A DNA stretch of 24,048 nucleotides, taken from contig BFEA01000069.1 of the NCBI GenBank assembly GCA_003427395.1, positions 2,886,815-2,910,862 of the forward strand, written 5' to 3'. This stretch comes from Chara braunii (taxonomy: Eukaryota; Streptophyta; Charophyceae; Charales; Characeae). Below the pieces are notes generated by a model. That model was not told the origin of the DNA. It made no database searches and was given only the letters and a program-made list of their open reading frames with translations. Positions 8,337 through 18,465 of this stretch are shown here, piece after piece (the first letter of the stretch is position 1; every line of letters begins with the position of its first letter). The position numbers and the translations under genes were made by a program.

Positions 8337-10820
8337 AGCGACCCAGAGGACGTCCGGAGACAGAGTGGCGGAGATGACCTTTTCGTTGGAGTTGACTTGG
8401 AGGAGGAGTCTGGGGGTCGTCACGAGATCCCTCCACAACGTCAGAGGACTACGTCCGCTGACTCGCGGTCCTTGGAGCGGGAGAGAGATCTGCACCTTCG
8501 AGGGGGGCAAAGTCGGGGATTGTTCATCTTCCTGCGCGTGTTCGTACTGGTACGGCATCATCCACCGCTCTTCCCACTTCGACAGAGCAGCTTCATCGAC
8601 AGCCAGCCGGGGATGATCGATTGCACAGATTGGTGAGGGGCCCTAGACAGCGATTGCAGGACAGATTAGAGGTCGGTTCTTCACGGGTGCAGGGGGACGA
8701 CGGAGATAGACAGGGGTTGGCTCGTAGAGATGGTGGTGCGTTGGCCGGAGGTGGAGGCGGTGCAGAGGTTGCTGCGGCGGTTGAGGCGCACGAGATTCGA
8801 AGTGCCGGCGATGATCGGATACCGATGACGAGGGGGGGAGCCGGTTTCAGTGAGTTTGGTGACTTGGGTATGCCCCCGGGAGAGAGCGTGGGTCTGGAGA
8901 GAGCGAGTCCCATGGGGACATCAGTGTGGGTATGCAGGAGTTGTTGGGACAGATCAGCTTAGCGGACCCGAGTAGTTTCTCCCCCGCCATGCGAGCAAAG
9001 GTGATGTCAAGGGCAAAGGGGGACGAGGACCGGACACCCCCTGGAGAGACATCTGCAGAGAGGCTGGATAGGCTTGATAGCTGTCGAGCTGGCCTCATGG
9101 CGCAGAGGGACCCCAGGACGCAGGAGCTCGCCCGTCGTGCGGCCGAGGAGCGACAGAGGCAGTTGGGGACATTTACGCCGGCGTCCATTGACATACCGCC
9201 AGCTGCCCACACGGATCCTCCGGCAGAGGTTCACGACACGCCGCAGCCGGAGGCGGCTTCAGCACAGGTTTTGAGCACGGGAGTAGATGTTCGCTAGGGG
9301 ACATACGAGAGCAGATTGGCACTGACAGAGGAGACACGTTCGGAGCCGGTACAGCCTCCTGCCGTCCAGGTGAGGCCCGAGGAGACGTTGCACGAGGTCA
9401 CGGCCGTCCCTCAGACTCCTCTGCCTAGGGGTTCAGTCGAGGGTGCCATGCAGATGTCCCCGGGTCTTGAGGACATACAGACGGGGCAGTCAGTGGGCGT
9501 TGATGATATTCGCCAGTCGGTACAGGCGGAGGGGATAGCAGCCAGCACTGGGGGGGAGGGGGCCGTAGCGGGGGCCGTTGGTGTTGGCGAGGTGGGGGTG
9601 CTTACTTAGGCCGATCCGATGTCCACGTTTGGCGGGGGAGATTGCGCACAGTTGGAGAGGCGTGATGCGGACGGCCAGGATATGCCACAGACTTTGGTGC
9701 TTCGCACTGCTGTGGGGCCAGTGGTGCCACATCAGGCACCGTTTTTGGAGAGTCATAGGGGTCGTGCACATGGCGGTGGCCCGGTTGAGGAGCGACGTGT
9801 AGGCAGGGGCGCGTGAATACCCCCGGTCCCTGCTTTTGCGCCGTCACAGGAGAGGCGGAGATTAGGTATGTGGCGAGGCCTCGGGGCAGCCTCCCTTTTG
9901 GTTTTATGAGCGCTGAGGAGTTGGAGGAGCACGGCAGGACGGATTTGACGGAGATCAACCGGTGTATTTTCAAGACGGTCCCAGAGGAGGGGAAGCTGCC
10001 GCACGTGGAGGACTTGTCTTGGGGGCCTGCCAGCCCTAGCTTACCTTCTGGATGTTCCGTCGCAGCGCCATCTGGCGAGGCTGCAGGGGGCTTACGTTCT
10101 GGAGGATCCGTCGCAGCGGCATCTGGCGGGGCCGCAGGGGACTTTCCTTCTGGAGGTTTGGTCGCAGCGCCATCTGGAGGCGCCGCAGGCCCTTCGTCAC
10201 CCATGACCGCAGCTCCGAGGGAGGGCGGCAGTCTCACCCCGAGGTCGGTTGAGCGTAGACGGAGAGACACCGCCCAGCGTGCGGGGGAGTTGCTAGACAC
10301 CATGTTGTTCGGTCGCACTGATCGACCATGGAGCGAGACGAGACGGGTCACGACGGCGAGTGTCGGTCATCAGCCAGGTTTGAGAGGGGCTACCACGGCC
10401 GTGAGACGTCGAGATGTTATAGCTTCAAGGTTTGGTGGTAGAGGCGGTGGCGGTGGTGGCAGTTGTGGCCAGGGCGATGGCATACGTGAGGGTGCAGGAG
10501 GTGGCGCAGCGAGCGCAGTGGATCCGCCCTTGACGTACGGTTTGAGAGAGGCGCCGATTATTTTGCAGGAGCCTGGCGTTGTCACACAACTGAGGCAGGA
10601 GAAACACGTGCCCTTAGATCGACGCTGGGAGGGGGAGACTTCAAGGACAGACGGTCTACCTATGCTACGCGAGTCACGCCGACGTGATGACCTAGCAGCC
10701 GCAGGTGTAGATAGGACGGTGAGAGGCAGGAGAGTCATTATGGACGACGACCCCGACGAGCGTCCGGTCGGTCCCGAGCCTTCCGCTGGCAGACGCGGCG
10801 GCCAGCGTCGGAGATATTGA
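8337..10820 (+). pseudogene. Long low-complexity extension behind the hAT transposase, broken
   Basis: After the TAG at 8334-8336 the same frame stays open and GC-rich to about 8510 (VRRQSGGDDLFVGVD). An open frame can then be followed on the plus strand through 8621-8930, 8926-9297 and 9298-9816 (stops at 9295 and 9607), and finally through 9813-10820, which ends with TGA-free coding to a stop at 10818. Each switch is a single stop or small shift. The peptide is rich in Gly, Ala, Pro, Arg, Asp and Glu, with some helical charged stretches (ELARRAAEERQRQLG near 9130; MSAEELEEHGRTDLTEIN near 9907). No catalytic domain was recognised. The directly continuing frame and shared base composition suggest a disordered C-terminal part of the transposase or a second protein of the same element. 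It could also be an adjacent unrelated gene. Confidence 0.5.
10047..10199 (+). repeat. 51-bp in-frame tandem repeat, three copies
   Basis: Copies begin at 10047, 10098 and 10149 and encode a 17-residue Ser/Gly/Ala unit (SGGSVAAASGGAAG and variants). It lies inside the extension frame and keeps that frame. Confidence 0.9.
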
Positions 10821-11261
10821 GGACGTGGCAGTGGTTGGTCCCAAGGACGAGGTTCTCATCGGTAGTCTACTTTTCAGTGTGTAGTTTTCTGCGCACACGT
10901 AGTTTTTTGTGTTGTTGCATTCCAGTCTACTTTCGAAGAAGGGCATGGCCATTTCTTCCGAGTTTAGTTTTTTGTTATCCATGACAGACGTGATGTTTCG
11001 TGATGTTGTATTATATTGTACTTTCCAGTAGGCACTTTTCTGCGCAGTTTGCTACTTCGGAGGTTGTAGCTTTCCAGTGTATTTTACTGTACTTTTCGTC
11101 GGCATTTTTGGGTTGGTGCTTCTTTGCACATACTGGCGGGGCTTCAACACGATGTGTCAGATTTTTGCTATTATCCATGCTATATTGGTTTGCGTTTTGC
11201 TTCAATCATTACATCTTGTCATTTGCGATGTTTCTGTTTTCAGACGACGAGTGTTTTGTGT
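10821..11261 (+). other. T-rich 3' flank of the hAT region
   Basis: Composition drops sharply from GC-rich coding to T-rich, as in a 3' untranslated region. Short words recur, for example TTTTCTGCGCA at 10885 and 11036. An open frame from 11000 owes its length to the N gap. No element end could be placed. Confidence 0.4.
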
Positions 11262-11449
11262 GCTTCGAGTCCGCCCTTGGTTTCTCTGAAATCTCACTTC
11301 CACCGAAGTGTTTCCATGCCCCTCATAACCCAAACCCTCCCTGTAGCCCCCCCCCCCTGGACCCCCGCCCCCACCACTGCCCCCGAACCCCCCAAACCAC
11401 CTTTTTTTTTTTTGCTTTGAGTCCGCCCTTGGTTTCTCTGAAATCTCAC
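11262..11449. repeat. Direct repeat of 36 bp, period 152, running into the gap
   Basis: The word GAGTCCGCCCTTGGTTTCTC occurs at 11267 and again at 11419. The match covers 11262-11297 and 11414-11449 with one mismatch. The second copy stops at the first N, so a tandem array may be collapsed in the gap. Confidence 0.9.
11347..11392. other. C-run cluster with quadruplex potential
   Basis: Five C runs (11347-11356, 11361-11365, 11367-11371, 11379-11383, 11387-11392) separated by 1-7 bases give a G-quadruplex pattern on the minus strand and an i-motif pattern on the plus strand. Such DNA is hard to sequence, which may explain the nearby gap. Confidence 0.75.
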
Positions 11450-11938
11450 NNNNNNNNNNNNNNNNNNNNNNNNNNNNNNNNNNNNNNNNNNNNNNNNNNN
11501 NNNNNNNNNNNNNNNNNNNNNNNNNNNNNNNNNNNNNNNNNNNNNNNNNNNNNNNNNNNNNNNNNNNNNNNNNNNNNNNNNNNNNNNNNNNNNNNNNNNN
11601 NNNNNNNNNNNNNNNNNNNNNNNNNNNNNNNNNNNNNNNNNNNNNNNNNNNNNNNNNNNNNNNNNNNNNNNNNNNNNNNNNNNNNNNNNNNNNNNNNNNN
11701 NNNNNNNNNNNNNNNNNNNNNNNNNNNNNNNNNNNNNNNNNNNNNNNNNNNNNNNNNNNNNNNNNNNNNNNNNNNNNNNNNNNNNNNNNNNNNNNNNNNN
11801 NNNNNNNNNNNNNNNNNNNNNNNNNNNNNNNNNNNNNNNNNNNNNNNNNNNNNNNNNNNNNNNNNNNNNNNNNNNNNNNNNNNNNNNNNNNNNNNNNNNN
11901 NNNNNNNNNNNNNNNNNNNNNNNNNNNNNNNNNNNNNN
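11450..11938. other. Assembly gap (489 N)
   Basis: All bases are N. Frames that appear to cross it are meaningless. The 5' part of the downstream retroelement (gag, 5' LTR) may lie here only in part, because the gap is too short for both. Confidence 1.
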
Positions 11939-12160
11939 GGGGGGCGGTTTTCGCACTTTGGGGGTCTGTTGAACTCGGACCACCACCCCATAGCCCCCGT
12001 CGCGCGCGCGCGCCCCGGGGGAGCGCGTTCAATTTTTTCGCACGCGCGCGTGCGTGGCGCGTTTGAACGCGGGGCTGGGGTAATTGAACGCGCGTGTTTG
12101 AATATGAACGCGCATTCACGGCGTTCATACGGTTACACAGCGAATGGTTTTGATCAAGAA
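11939..12160. other. CpG-rich block with inverted repeats
   Basis: Very rich in CG words. GCGCGTTCAATT (12023-12034) and its exact reverse complement AATTGAACGCGC (12082-12093) flank a further CG-rich palindromic core. TTGAACGCG-type words recur several times to 12107. It ends just before the first retroelement coding traces. Its role is unknown. Confidence 0.7.
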
Positions 12161-12349
12161 TAAGGTAAGGCGCCTAAACTTGCCTCCAACCCTTTGACTC
12201 ACATGATAGAGGATGGTTCTTCTTCGGCCCATCGTCCAGAACACCCTGAACCTGTCTTATGCACTGTCTCTTTGGACGACTCTCTTGACGAGTTTGGTAA
12301 CGAGTTGCTGGCATTATGAAGGTCGTGAGCTAAGAAATCGAAGTCTAAG

Positions 12350-12747
12350 GGTGACCTACTACTCGCGGATGTAGAAATCGCACTTACACGCGTAGGTACT
12401 CTGTTGGACTCAAAATCCACGCGATCCTACATATCCGAGAAAGCAATCCGCAAGTTGCATCTCGGAATAAAGGTGAAAAACTTGTCTAGACCTATCACGT
12501 CTGTTTTGGCTGACAAAAACACGATCACTGTTTCGTAGTATGCTGATCGTGTGAAGTGACGATTTCGAACCAAGGGAAGATAATTCTTCACGAGATATCC
12601 TTCCTTGTAGAAAAGAACTTGCCATTTAACTTGATTCTGGGAATGGATTGGCACGAGGAAGTCAACCCAGACATTAAGTTCAAAGAAAAGATTGCGCAAT
12701 TGCGTGACACACAATCTGATTTAAAACCAATCAAATTGTTTCATTAG
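12350..12747 (+). pseudogene. Aspartic protease segment of the Ty3/gypsy element
   Basis: The active-site loop expected as D-S/T-G-A/S reads LDSKSTRSYIS (Asp at 12407-12409), so the conserved Gly is replaced by Lys. The family's closing motif is present as LILGMDW (12631-12651). The two parts are in different frames, with stops near 12538 and 12558 between them. The loss of the Gly alone would be expected to inactivate the enzyme. Confidence 0.8.
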
Positions 12748-12924
12748 TCTGATTCTGACTCTAGTCTGTATTTTTGTTGTATGAGTTATTCATCCTTTCG
12801 TTCAATGGTTTCAAAAGAAGAAGTTGGAACCGGAAGTAATGATGGTTTTAGTAAAAAGAGCAGGAGAGTCTTCTACTTCCTATCCCTCTTCGACTAAAAA
12901 ACTCTGAAGCGAGTATAAAAACTT

Positions 12925-13640
12925 ATTTACTGAACCAACAGGAATAACTGTGCGTGCTATAAAGCACACCATTGAAATTATTCATGATAGTAAGATTCCC
13001 AAGGACCCTATCTACCGAATGTCTGCCAAGGAACTTGAGAAACTGAGAAAACAACTGCAAGACTTCACAGAGAAAGGATGAATTCACCATAGCTCTTCTC
13101 CTTATGGTGCCCCTGTCCTATTTGTGCCCAAAAAGGAAGGTGAATTGCGTCTCTGTATTGATTATAGAGGGTTGAATGTCGTCACTGTTAAGAATGTTGA
13201 ACCGCTTCCTTGATTATAGAGGGTTGCAGGTACTTCAGCAAGATCGACTTGAAATCTGGGTATCACGAGATCGAGGTAGAACCCTCCGATCAGCATAAGA
13301 CCGTTTTCCGAACCAGGTATGACCACTATGAGTTCGTGGTAATGCCCTTTGGAAGTTTGGATTAACGAATGCCCCTGCCACTTTTCGGAGGTCAATGAAT
13401 GACTTGTTTTGTCAATGGCTGGATAAGTTTGTTATTGTCTATCTTGATGATATTCTAGTGTATAGCAAAACACTAGAAGATCATGAGAAGCACCTTCGTT
13501 TGGTGCTAGAAAAGTTGCGAGAGGGCAACTTCAAGATCAATGCCAAGAAGTCTTAGTTTGGTAAGTCTGAAGTATTATACCTATGACATATAGTGAACGA
13601 AAAAGGTCTAAGGCTAGAAGAGAGAAAAATTTCAGCAATT
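12925..13640 (+). pseudogene. Reverse transcriptase segment
   Basis: Recognisable blocks are [13 protein letters not shown] (about 13094-13132), [11 protein letters not shown] (13144-13176), [16 protein letters not shown] (from about 13230) and the catalytic YLDD at 13440-13451, followed by ILVYSKTLEDHEKHL. A TGA at 13079-13081 interrupts the first part. The stretch between the palm blocks near 13205-13226 is replaced by a copy of an upstream 17-bp word, and an 8-bp insertion near 13353-13360 shifts the frame before the YLDD block. Confidence 0.95.
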
Positions 13641-13730
13641 AGAGATTAGCCTCAACCTAAGTCTATTACTGAACTGCAATCTTTTCATGGGGTAGCTAGT
13701 TATTATAGGGAGTTCGTCAGGAATTTTTCA

Positions 13731-14230
13731 ATGATTGCAGCACCAATGCGAAGATTGTTAAAGAAAGAAACTATCTGGTTGTGGGATAAGGATTGTGAGT
13801 CTTCCTTTCGAAAACTGAAGTATGCATTGACTCACTACCCTGTTCTAAAAATTGTTGATCCATTTTTGCCTTTCATTGTCACTACTGATGCAAGTCCGTA
13901 TGGAATTGGCGCAGTTCTCCAGCAGGATGACGACAAGGGCTACAGACCCATAGAGTTTATGTCTGCCCGACTGCCGTCGGAAAACGTTGTCAACTCCACC
14001 TTTGAAAGGAAGGTGTATGGATTAGTCTGTGCACTAAACACATAGAAACACTACTTATTAGGGAGACACTTTACTGTGTACTCAGAGCAGTCTACCCTGA
14101 AGTGGATAAAGACACAACCTAGGTTTTTTGATAAGCTAATACGATGGTCTGCGTTTATTGATGCCTTCAATTTTGAGTTAAAAACAATCAAAGGTAAGTC
14201 TAATGTGGTTACAGATGCATTGTGTAGACG
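13731..14230 (+). pseudogene. RNase H segment
   Basis: TDASPYGIGAVLQQ (about 13888-13929) carries the first catalytic Asp, STFERKVYGL (about 13999) the Glu, and NVVTDALCRR (about 14203) the last Asp. The third acidic block, usually T/S-D-H, reads YSEQSTLKW, with Glu in place of Asp. A TAG at 14043-14045 splits the domain. The connection to the RT segment is in its usual place (FHGVASYYREFVRNFS near 13685). Confidence 0.9.
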
Positions 14231-14469
14231 AAGTGATTTCTTTGGTGCGATTGTCTCGTATTTGGATGTTTGGAATGATTTGAAAGATAAATTTCGGCAA
14301 GGATATGCTACTGACCCTATATGGAAGTCTATCATTGATGTCCTTGCAAAAGACCCAACTCTACTTCCCAACTACCGTGTAACCGATGACTGGCTTTTCT
14401 TCTTAGACCAGACTGAACAAAGATTGTGTATTCCTCACAACTTCACAAGGAAGACTCTGAGATTAAAAG

Positions 14470-15160
14470 TTTGTTCATTGGGGAATGTCACGATTCTGAG
14501 GGTCATTTTGGATTCAAGAAAACTTACGGAGAGGTTAGGGATCGCTTTGAATGGAAGAGAGTTAAGGAAGACGTACTAACTTACGTGCGTACCTGTCTGG
14601 TGTGTTAGAGAAACAAACCTTCACATGAGAATCCACTCGGTCTCTTGAAACCATTCCCAATTCCGAGTGAACCAGGTGAGTCCATCTCAGTTCATTTCAT
14701 GAGCCTCACCAAGAGCCATAATGGTAATAGTCAAGTAATGGTTGTTGTGGATCATTTCTCTAAATAGGCCATGTTTATTCCCTTACCAGGCTTACCTGCT
14801 GAAGCAAGAACTGAACTTGTGATCCAAAAGTTTCAGATGCGATGGGTAACTGAATATGGGTTTCCCCTCTCCAATGAGTCTCCATTGTGTCTGATCGTGA
14901 TGCAAGGTTCACAAGTATGCCATGGCAAAAGCTGATGTAAGCATACGGTACACGTTTGACCATGTCGTCAGGACGACATCCTGAAACGAACGGACAAAGT
15001 GAGCAGATGAACCGATTGTGCCAACAACTCTTGCGCATGTATGTGAGACCCGATCAGATTGATTAGGATGAGAACTTACCCAAAATAGTTTGTGCATATA
15101 ACAACAGTGTTCACACGGCTACAGGTCGTACACCAAATGCACTGCGCAAGGGATGAAAAC
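14470..15160 (+). pseudogene. Integrase segment (HHCC finger and DDE core)
   Basis: The zinc finger is whole: H-x4-H (ECHDSEGHFG) and C-x2-C (TCLVC), ending at the TAG 14606-14608. The catalytic core shows the first Asp in VVVDHFSK (about 14750), the second in VSDRDARF (14893-14895, in a shifted frame) and the Glu in ETNGQSEQMNR (15001-15003). An 11-bp insertion at 14873-14883 separates the first and second Asp frames. Stops lie at 14765, 14938, 15064 and 15154. Confidence 0.93.
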
Positions 15161-15177
15161 CTAGGTGTCCCATTGAC

Positions 15178-15765
15178 GTGCTAACACGGGACCAATTCCT
15201 TAGGTTACCTCCAGGGACACAAGAGTATGTAGTCTTGTTTCAAGAAGACATAAAGAAGGTACAAGATAACTTAAAGAAAGCTCAGGACCAGATGATCAGA
15301 CAACTTGAAGCGAATAAACATCGTCAACCATCTACCTTTAAGGAAGGTGATCTCGTCTGGGTAAAGTCCAAAATTTTTGCCTTAGAAGAAAATGTATCTC
15401 AAAAACTTTTGCCTGTCTACTTTGGAACCTGGGAAGTTCTCAAAGTAATTGGAGATGCAGGGGGACCGTCTTATCGAATTGATATTCCCCCTCATCTCAA
15501 AACACATCCTGTCTTTGACGCGTCCAAACTGATGCCCTATGTAGAAGGGAAAGAATTTCCTAGCAGACCCACTATGATTCCGCCATCTATGGACGACAGA
15601 TATGAAGTAGACAAAATCATAGAGCATGGATATTTATCTACGGGATCACGTGGACGACCTCAGAAGCAGTTCAAGGTACGTTTCAAGTCTCAGGCACCAT
15701 CTGAGGATAGATGGTTTAGTAGAAGAGAATTACTTGAAACTGCTCCTGATATTGCTGCTGCTTAA
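15178..15765 (+). pseudogene. Integrase C-terminus with GPY/F-like and chromodomain-like parts
   Basis: This is the longest unbroken piece (195 codons). Residues 15-45 are a charged helix (EDIKKVQDNLKKAQDQM), typical of the stretch before the GPY/F module. Residues 78-120 fit GPY/F in altered form (YFGTWEVLKVIG...PSYRIDIPP, then HPVFDASKLMPY). Residues 141-190 look like a chromodomain (YEVDKIIEH...QFKVRFKSQAPSEDRWFSRREL) with the Tyr and Trp positions kept. In chromoviruses this part reads histone marks to steer insertion. That role is inferred from the family. Confidence 0.85.
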
Positions 15766-15792
15766 GAACGAGAGTTAAAGTCCTTAAATTTA

Positions 15793-16240
15793 TGTGGCGG
15801 AACTCGAAAATGGGCCGGCAGGAATGCAGTAACCCTGTTGAGAAGTAGCCTGGGGCCTAGAACTCAGCCCCAGGCAACGCAGACCTGAGTCTGTTTGCAC
15901 TGGCCTGTGTGACCGAAACACACCCAGACTTGAGGTTGCTGCGTTGGTTGTGGAACAAAACGCTGCACAATGGAAATTCAAGGGTCAAAGTCAACTGTAC
16001 AGTCAAAGGTACCGCGCCCAGGCCCTTGGTTGGATACACTCACTTGTTTGTGCGCAGGTTATATATATACACAAACAGAACTGCCCAGTAAACCGTAGGC
16101 AGAGAGAGAGAAGAGGACAACAAACGAGGGGCACCGACTCATCAGGAGGCTGAACCCTCAACAGTCTGCAGAATCCCCTCACTGATTACACTGTAAATGA
16201 TAATCTACCTTAACCAAAATCAAAGTAGACTATCACTCAC
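15793..16240 (+). mobile_element. Probable 3' LTR (end uncertain)
   Basis: About 27 bases after the pol stop the sequence opens TGTGGCGGAACTC, with the TG start expected of an LTR. A TATA-like word lies at 16060-16069 (TATATATATAC). A hairpin (CCTGGGGC 15849-15856, GCCCCAGG 15867-15874) lies inside. The right end is not fixed, because no 5' LTR is available for comparison. The call rests on position and the TG/TATA layout. Confidence 0.4.
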
Positions 16241-16693
16241 CCACACCAGATGGAAAACTCTACAGACTGTCGGTTCACACCCCATCACAAGCCAGCAAAA
16301 CATCCACGAAACAAAGAAAGGTCTGTCACAGCCAAAAAATACACTCCAGACACGCCGCTGGCACTAGAGGCATATATATATATATATGGGGTTGTATGGT
16401 TTGCAGGCCACAGACCAGAGGCACACGGAGGCACACCCGCGAGGCCCAGTGCTACTTATGGCTGGGCAGGCCAGGGCAGACACACAGTTCGAGTAGCTCA
16501 CTTCACTGCGCTGCACTAAAGAGTAGTCTAAGAGGTGTAGGTAGGGCGAGGTGCGGAGGCCATACCTGCATCGTCGGTCCTCATCTGGGCGCCATAGCTG
16601 GCCCACGCCAGTGACCTGCACAGAGGGAGAGAGACACCCATGGCAGTTAGTACACGGCCTGACGACGGCAGTTACTTTCAGGTGAGATAGCGA
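16241..16693. other. Unassigned, with an (AT)n run
   Basis: It contains a pure AT run at 16372-16387. It could still be part of the LTR or the element's flank. No gene was recognised. Confidence 0.5.
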
Positions 16694-16735
16694 TTCTTCT
16701 TCTTCTTCTTCTTCTTCTTCTTCTTCTTCTTCTTC
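16694..16735. repeat. (TTC)n microsatellite
   Basis: A pure TTC/CTT triplet run of 14 units. Confidence 0.97.
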
Positions 16736-16739
16736 AGAG

Positions 16740-18150
16740 AGGTTACAGGCAGAGGGTACATCGGGCATGAGGCGGAGGATCTGCTTCGACATTTTGTGGC
16801 AGACATTGATTGGACATTTGGCAGGGAGGCAATTTTTGGACTTCGCTATCCCGATCTTGGTGTTCTCCCTCACCTCCATCTTCGTCTCGCCTCGCCCCCC
16901 ATCCCCCCACGTGCGTGTTCAAGGAGGGACCTTTCTTCCATGTATGCGGTCCCCTCCTCCCTCTCTCACATGTCTGGTGTATGATGGGCTGTCGCATCAG
17001 TCCCTGATAGGTCAGGTCATATCTTTGAGTCTTCCGCTGCGCTATATTGTGCTATTTTCATATGTATATGGATGTGCACTGCTTGTTGATGCTTGGCTGA
17101 CACTGCATTGTCCGTTTTAGTCCTTATCATCACTTTGCGGATCCTTGGGTTCACATACGTTGATTCAACTGAGCATGTATCACCAGAGTGCACTTGTAGC
17201 CGGGGGCTCGGTCCCACCTGCTCAATTTGGGTGTAGGAGGCTACCATGAAGAGAATGCTGGGCACCTGAGGACCATGGATTGACACAATAGATGATCCCT
17301 AGACGCCCTCCAGTCTCTTCGTGATAGCCTCCGACAATGGAAAGGCGCAGGTGGGACCAAGGCCCGGGATGTGGCTTCTGTCAATTTAGGCATCCAAGAC
17401 CGCCGTGTTGGAGAGCCCAGTATGGCGAAGGCCCGAAGGGCACTTTTGAACTTGTTTCCACAAGTTTGAAGACAAGAGAGAACTCCCAGTTTTTTTTCTC
17501 CCATTCGGGAGTGGTGCGGTGATGCCCCATATCGATTGAGAACATGAACTGCCTCACACGCACTGCAGGGGGAGGGTGTGACTGGAACCTCTGTTGCTTT
17601 CAAAGGCCCAGGCTTCACTTTGCGGTTGATATCCTCAGGCACTGCCACTAACAGTCTGACAGTGTGACACCACTGATATGTCAGATGCGGTCTCCCTTTG
17701 GCGCGCCCAGGAGCTTGGACGTATCGACGTGGATAATAAAGTCTATATTATGAAGAGGATATGCGCCAAGTCCGCTCTTCAAGGATGACACGATCATGGC
17801 TGTACCGTCCAGTGGCCGTTGCAATAGACGTACAGGCTCTACGAGCTCGTAATTTGATAGGCCAGGGTTGATCCCTCAATTTCATCAGATCACAAGGGTT
17901 CCCTAGATGATTGATTGTTTTATCACTAAGAAAAGACCAGCCTTCGCGAAGAGAAGGGTAGCGGACTCCTCTTCTAGGGTGAAACAAAGAGAGCAATTTA
18001 CATGGACAATTATTTGGGATAATTGGTAGAAAGAGCCCACGCCAAAACCTCTTCGGTTTTGGCCGCCCAAAGTTGGGCCTTCGGGCCGTTTGGTACTACC
18101 GGCCCAAACAACTTTCCCCTGGGTGAAAGGCGCCTTCGCGCCGTGGCCCC
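16740..18150. other. No gene recognised
   Basis: Several short frames exist on both strands: plus 16767-17120 has a hydrophobic stretch, and minus 17241-17648 has a 135-codon frame. None carries a recognisable domain. The minus frames between 17240 and 17650 could be decayed coding DNA, as phrases look protein-like in alternating frames, but I cannot name a family. Confidence 0.45.
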
Positions 18151-18440
18151 TTACCGTTTCAAGAATTTGGCCCTGTTTCTGTGCCAGATTCATGAACTGG
18201 TAGACTAAGGCCCCTTCTTTTTCAAAATAGCGTATGTGGGCCTCATTCGATACTCCTTACCGTTTCAAGAAATTGGCCCTGTTTCTGCGCCAGATTCATG
18301 AACCGGTAGGGCCCTTCTTTTTCAAAATAGCGTATGTGGGCGTCAATTGATACCTCAGCGGTACCACCGCCGGCCTCTTTTACATCAAAATGAATCTGAC
18401 CCTGCTATGAGCCAGATTGATGATCTGGTAGGGCCTTTGG
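18151..18440. repeat. 106-bp tandem repeat, two copies plus a diverged third
   Basis: TTACCGTTTCAAGAA opens copies at 18151 and 18257. Both continue through CCAGATTCATGAAC and TTCAAAATAGCGTATGTGGG. A diverged third copy can be followed at about 18386-18436 (GAATCTGACCCTGC, GCCAGATTGATGATCTGGTA). Confidence 0.9.
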
Positions 18441-18465
18441 AAGGACCGAGAAGGTTTTGGCGTGC

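Larger units (their letters stand above)
12190..15765 (+). pseudogene. Ty3/gypsy (chromovirus-like) pol polyprotein, decayed
   Basis: The order of the pieces is protease, reverse transcriptase, RNase H, integrase, GPY/F-like part and chromodomain-like end, which is the Ty3/gypsy chromovirus order. Replication would go through an RNA copied in cytoplasmic particles and inserted by integrase. No gag coding is visible upstream; it is lost or in the gap. Stops lie at 13079, 13554, 13584, 13647, 14043, 14606, 14765, 14938, 15064 and 15154. There are small insertions near 13353 and 14873, a deletion/rearrangement near 13205, and a frame change near 14465. The region is clearly more AT-rich than the hAT block, which points to a separate origin. 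It cannot encode active enzymes as it stands. Confidence 0.95.

Noticed and set aside
11000-12163. A 387-codon plus frame and minus frames across the gap
   Set aside because: Most of the length is N. The flanking parts have no coding character.
16767-17120. A 117-codon plus frame with hydrophobic stretches
   Set aside because: It overlaps other frames of equal quality, has a skewed composition and shows no recognisable domain.
17240-17650. Possible LINE or other decayed coding DNA on the minus strand
   Set aside because: A GGLG phrase and a short hydrophobic phrase are suggestive, but no RT or endonuclease motif could be confirmed.
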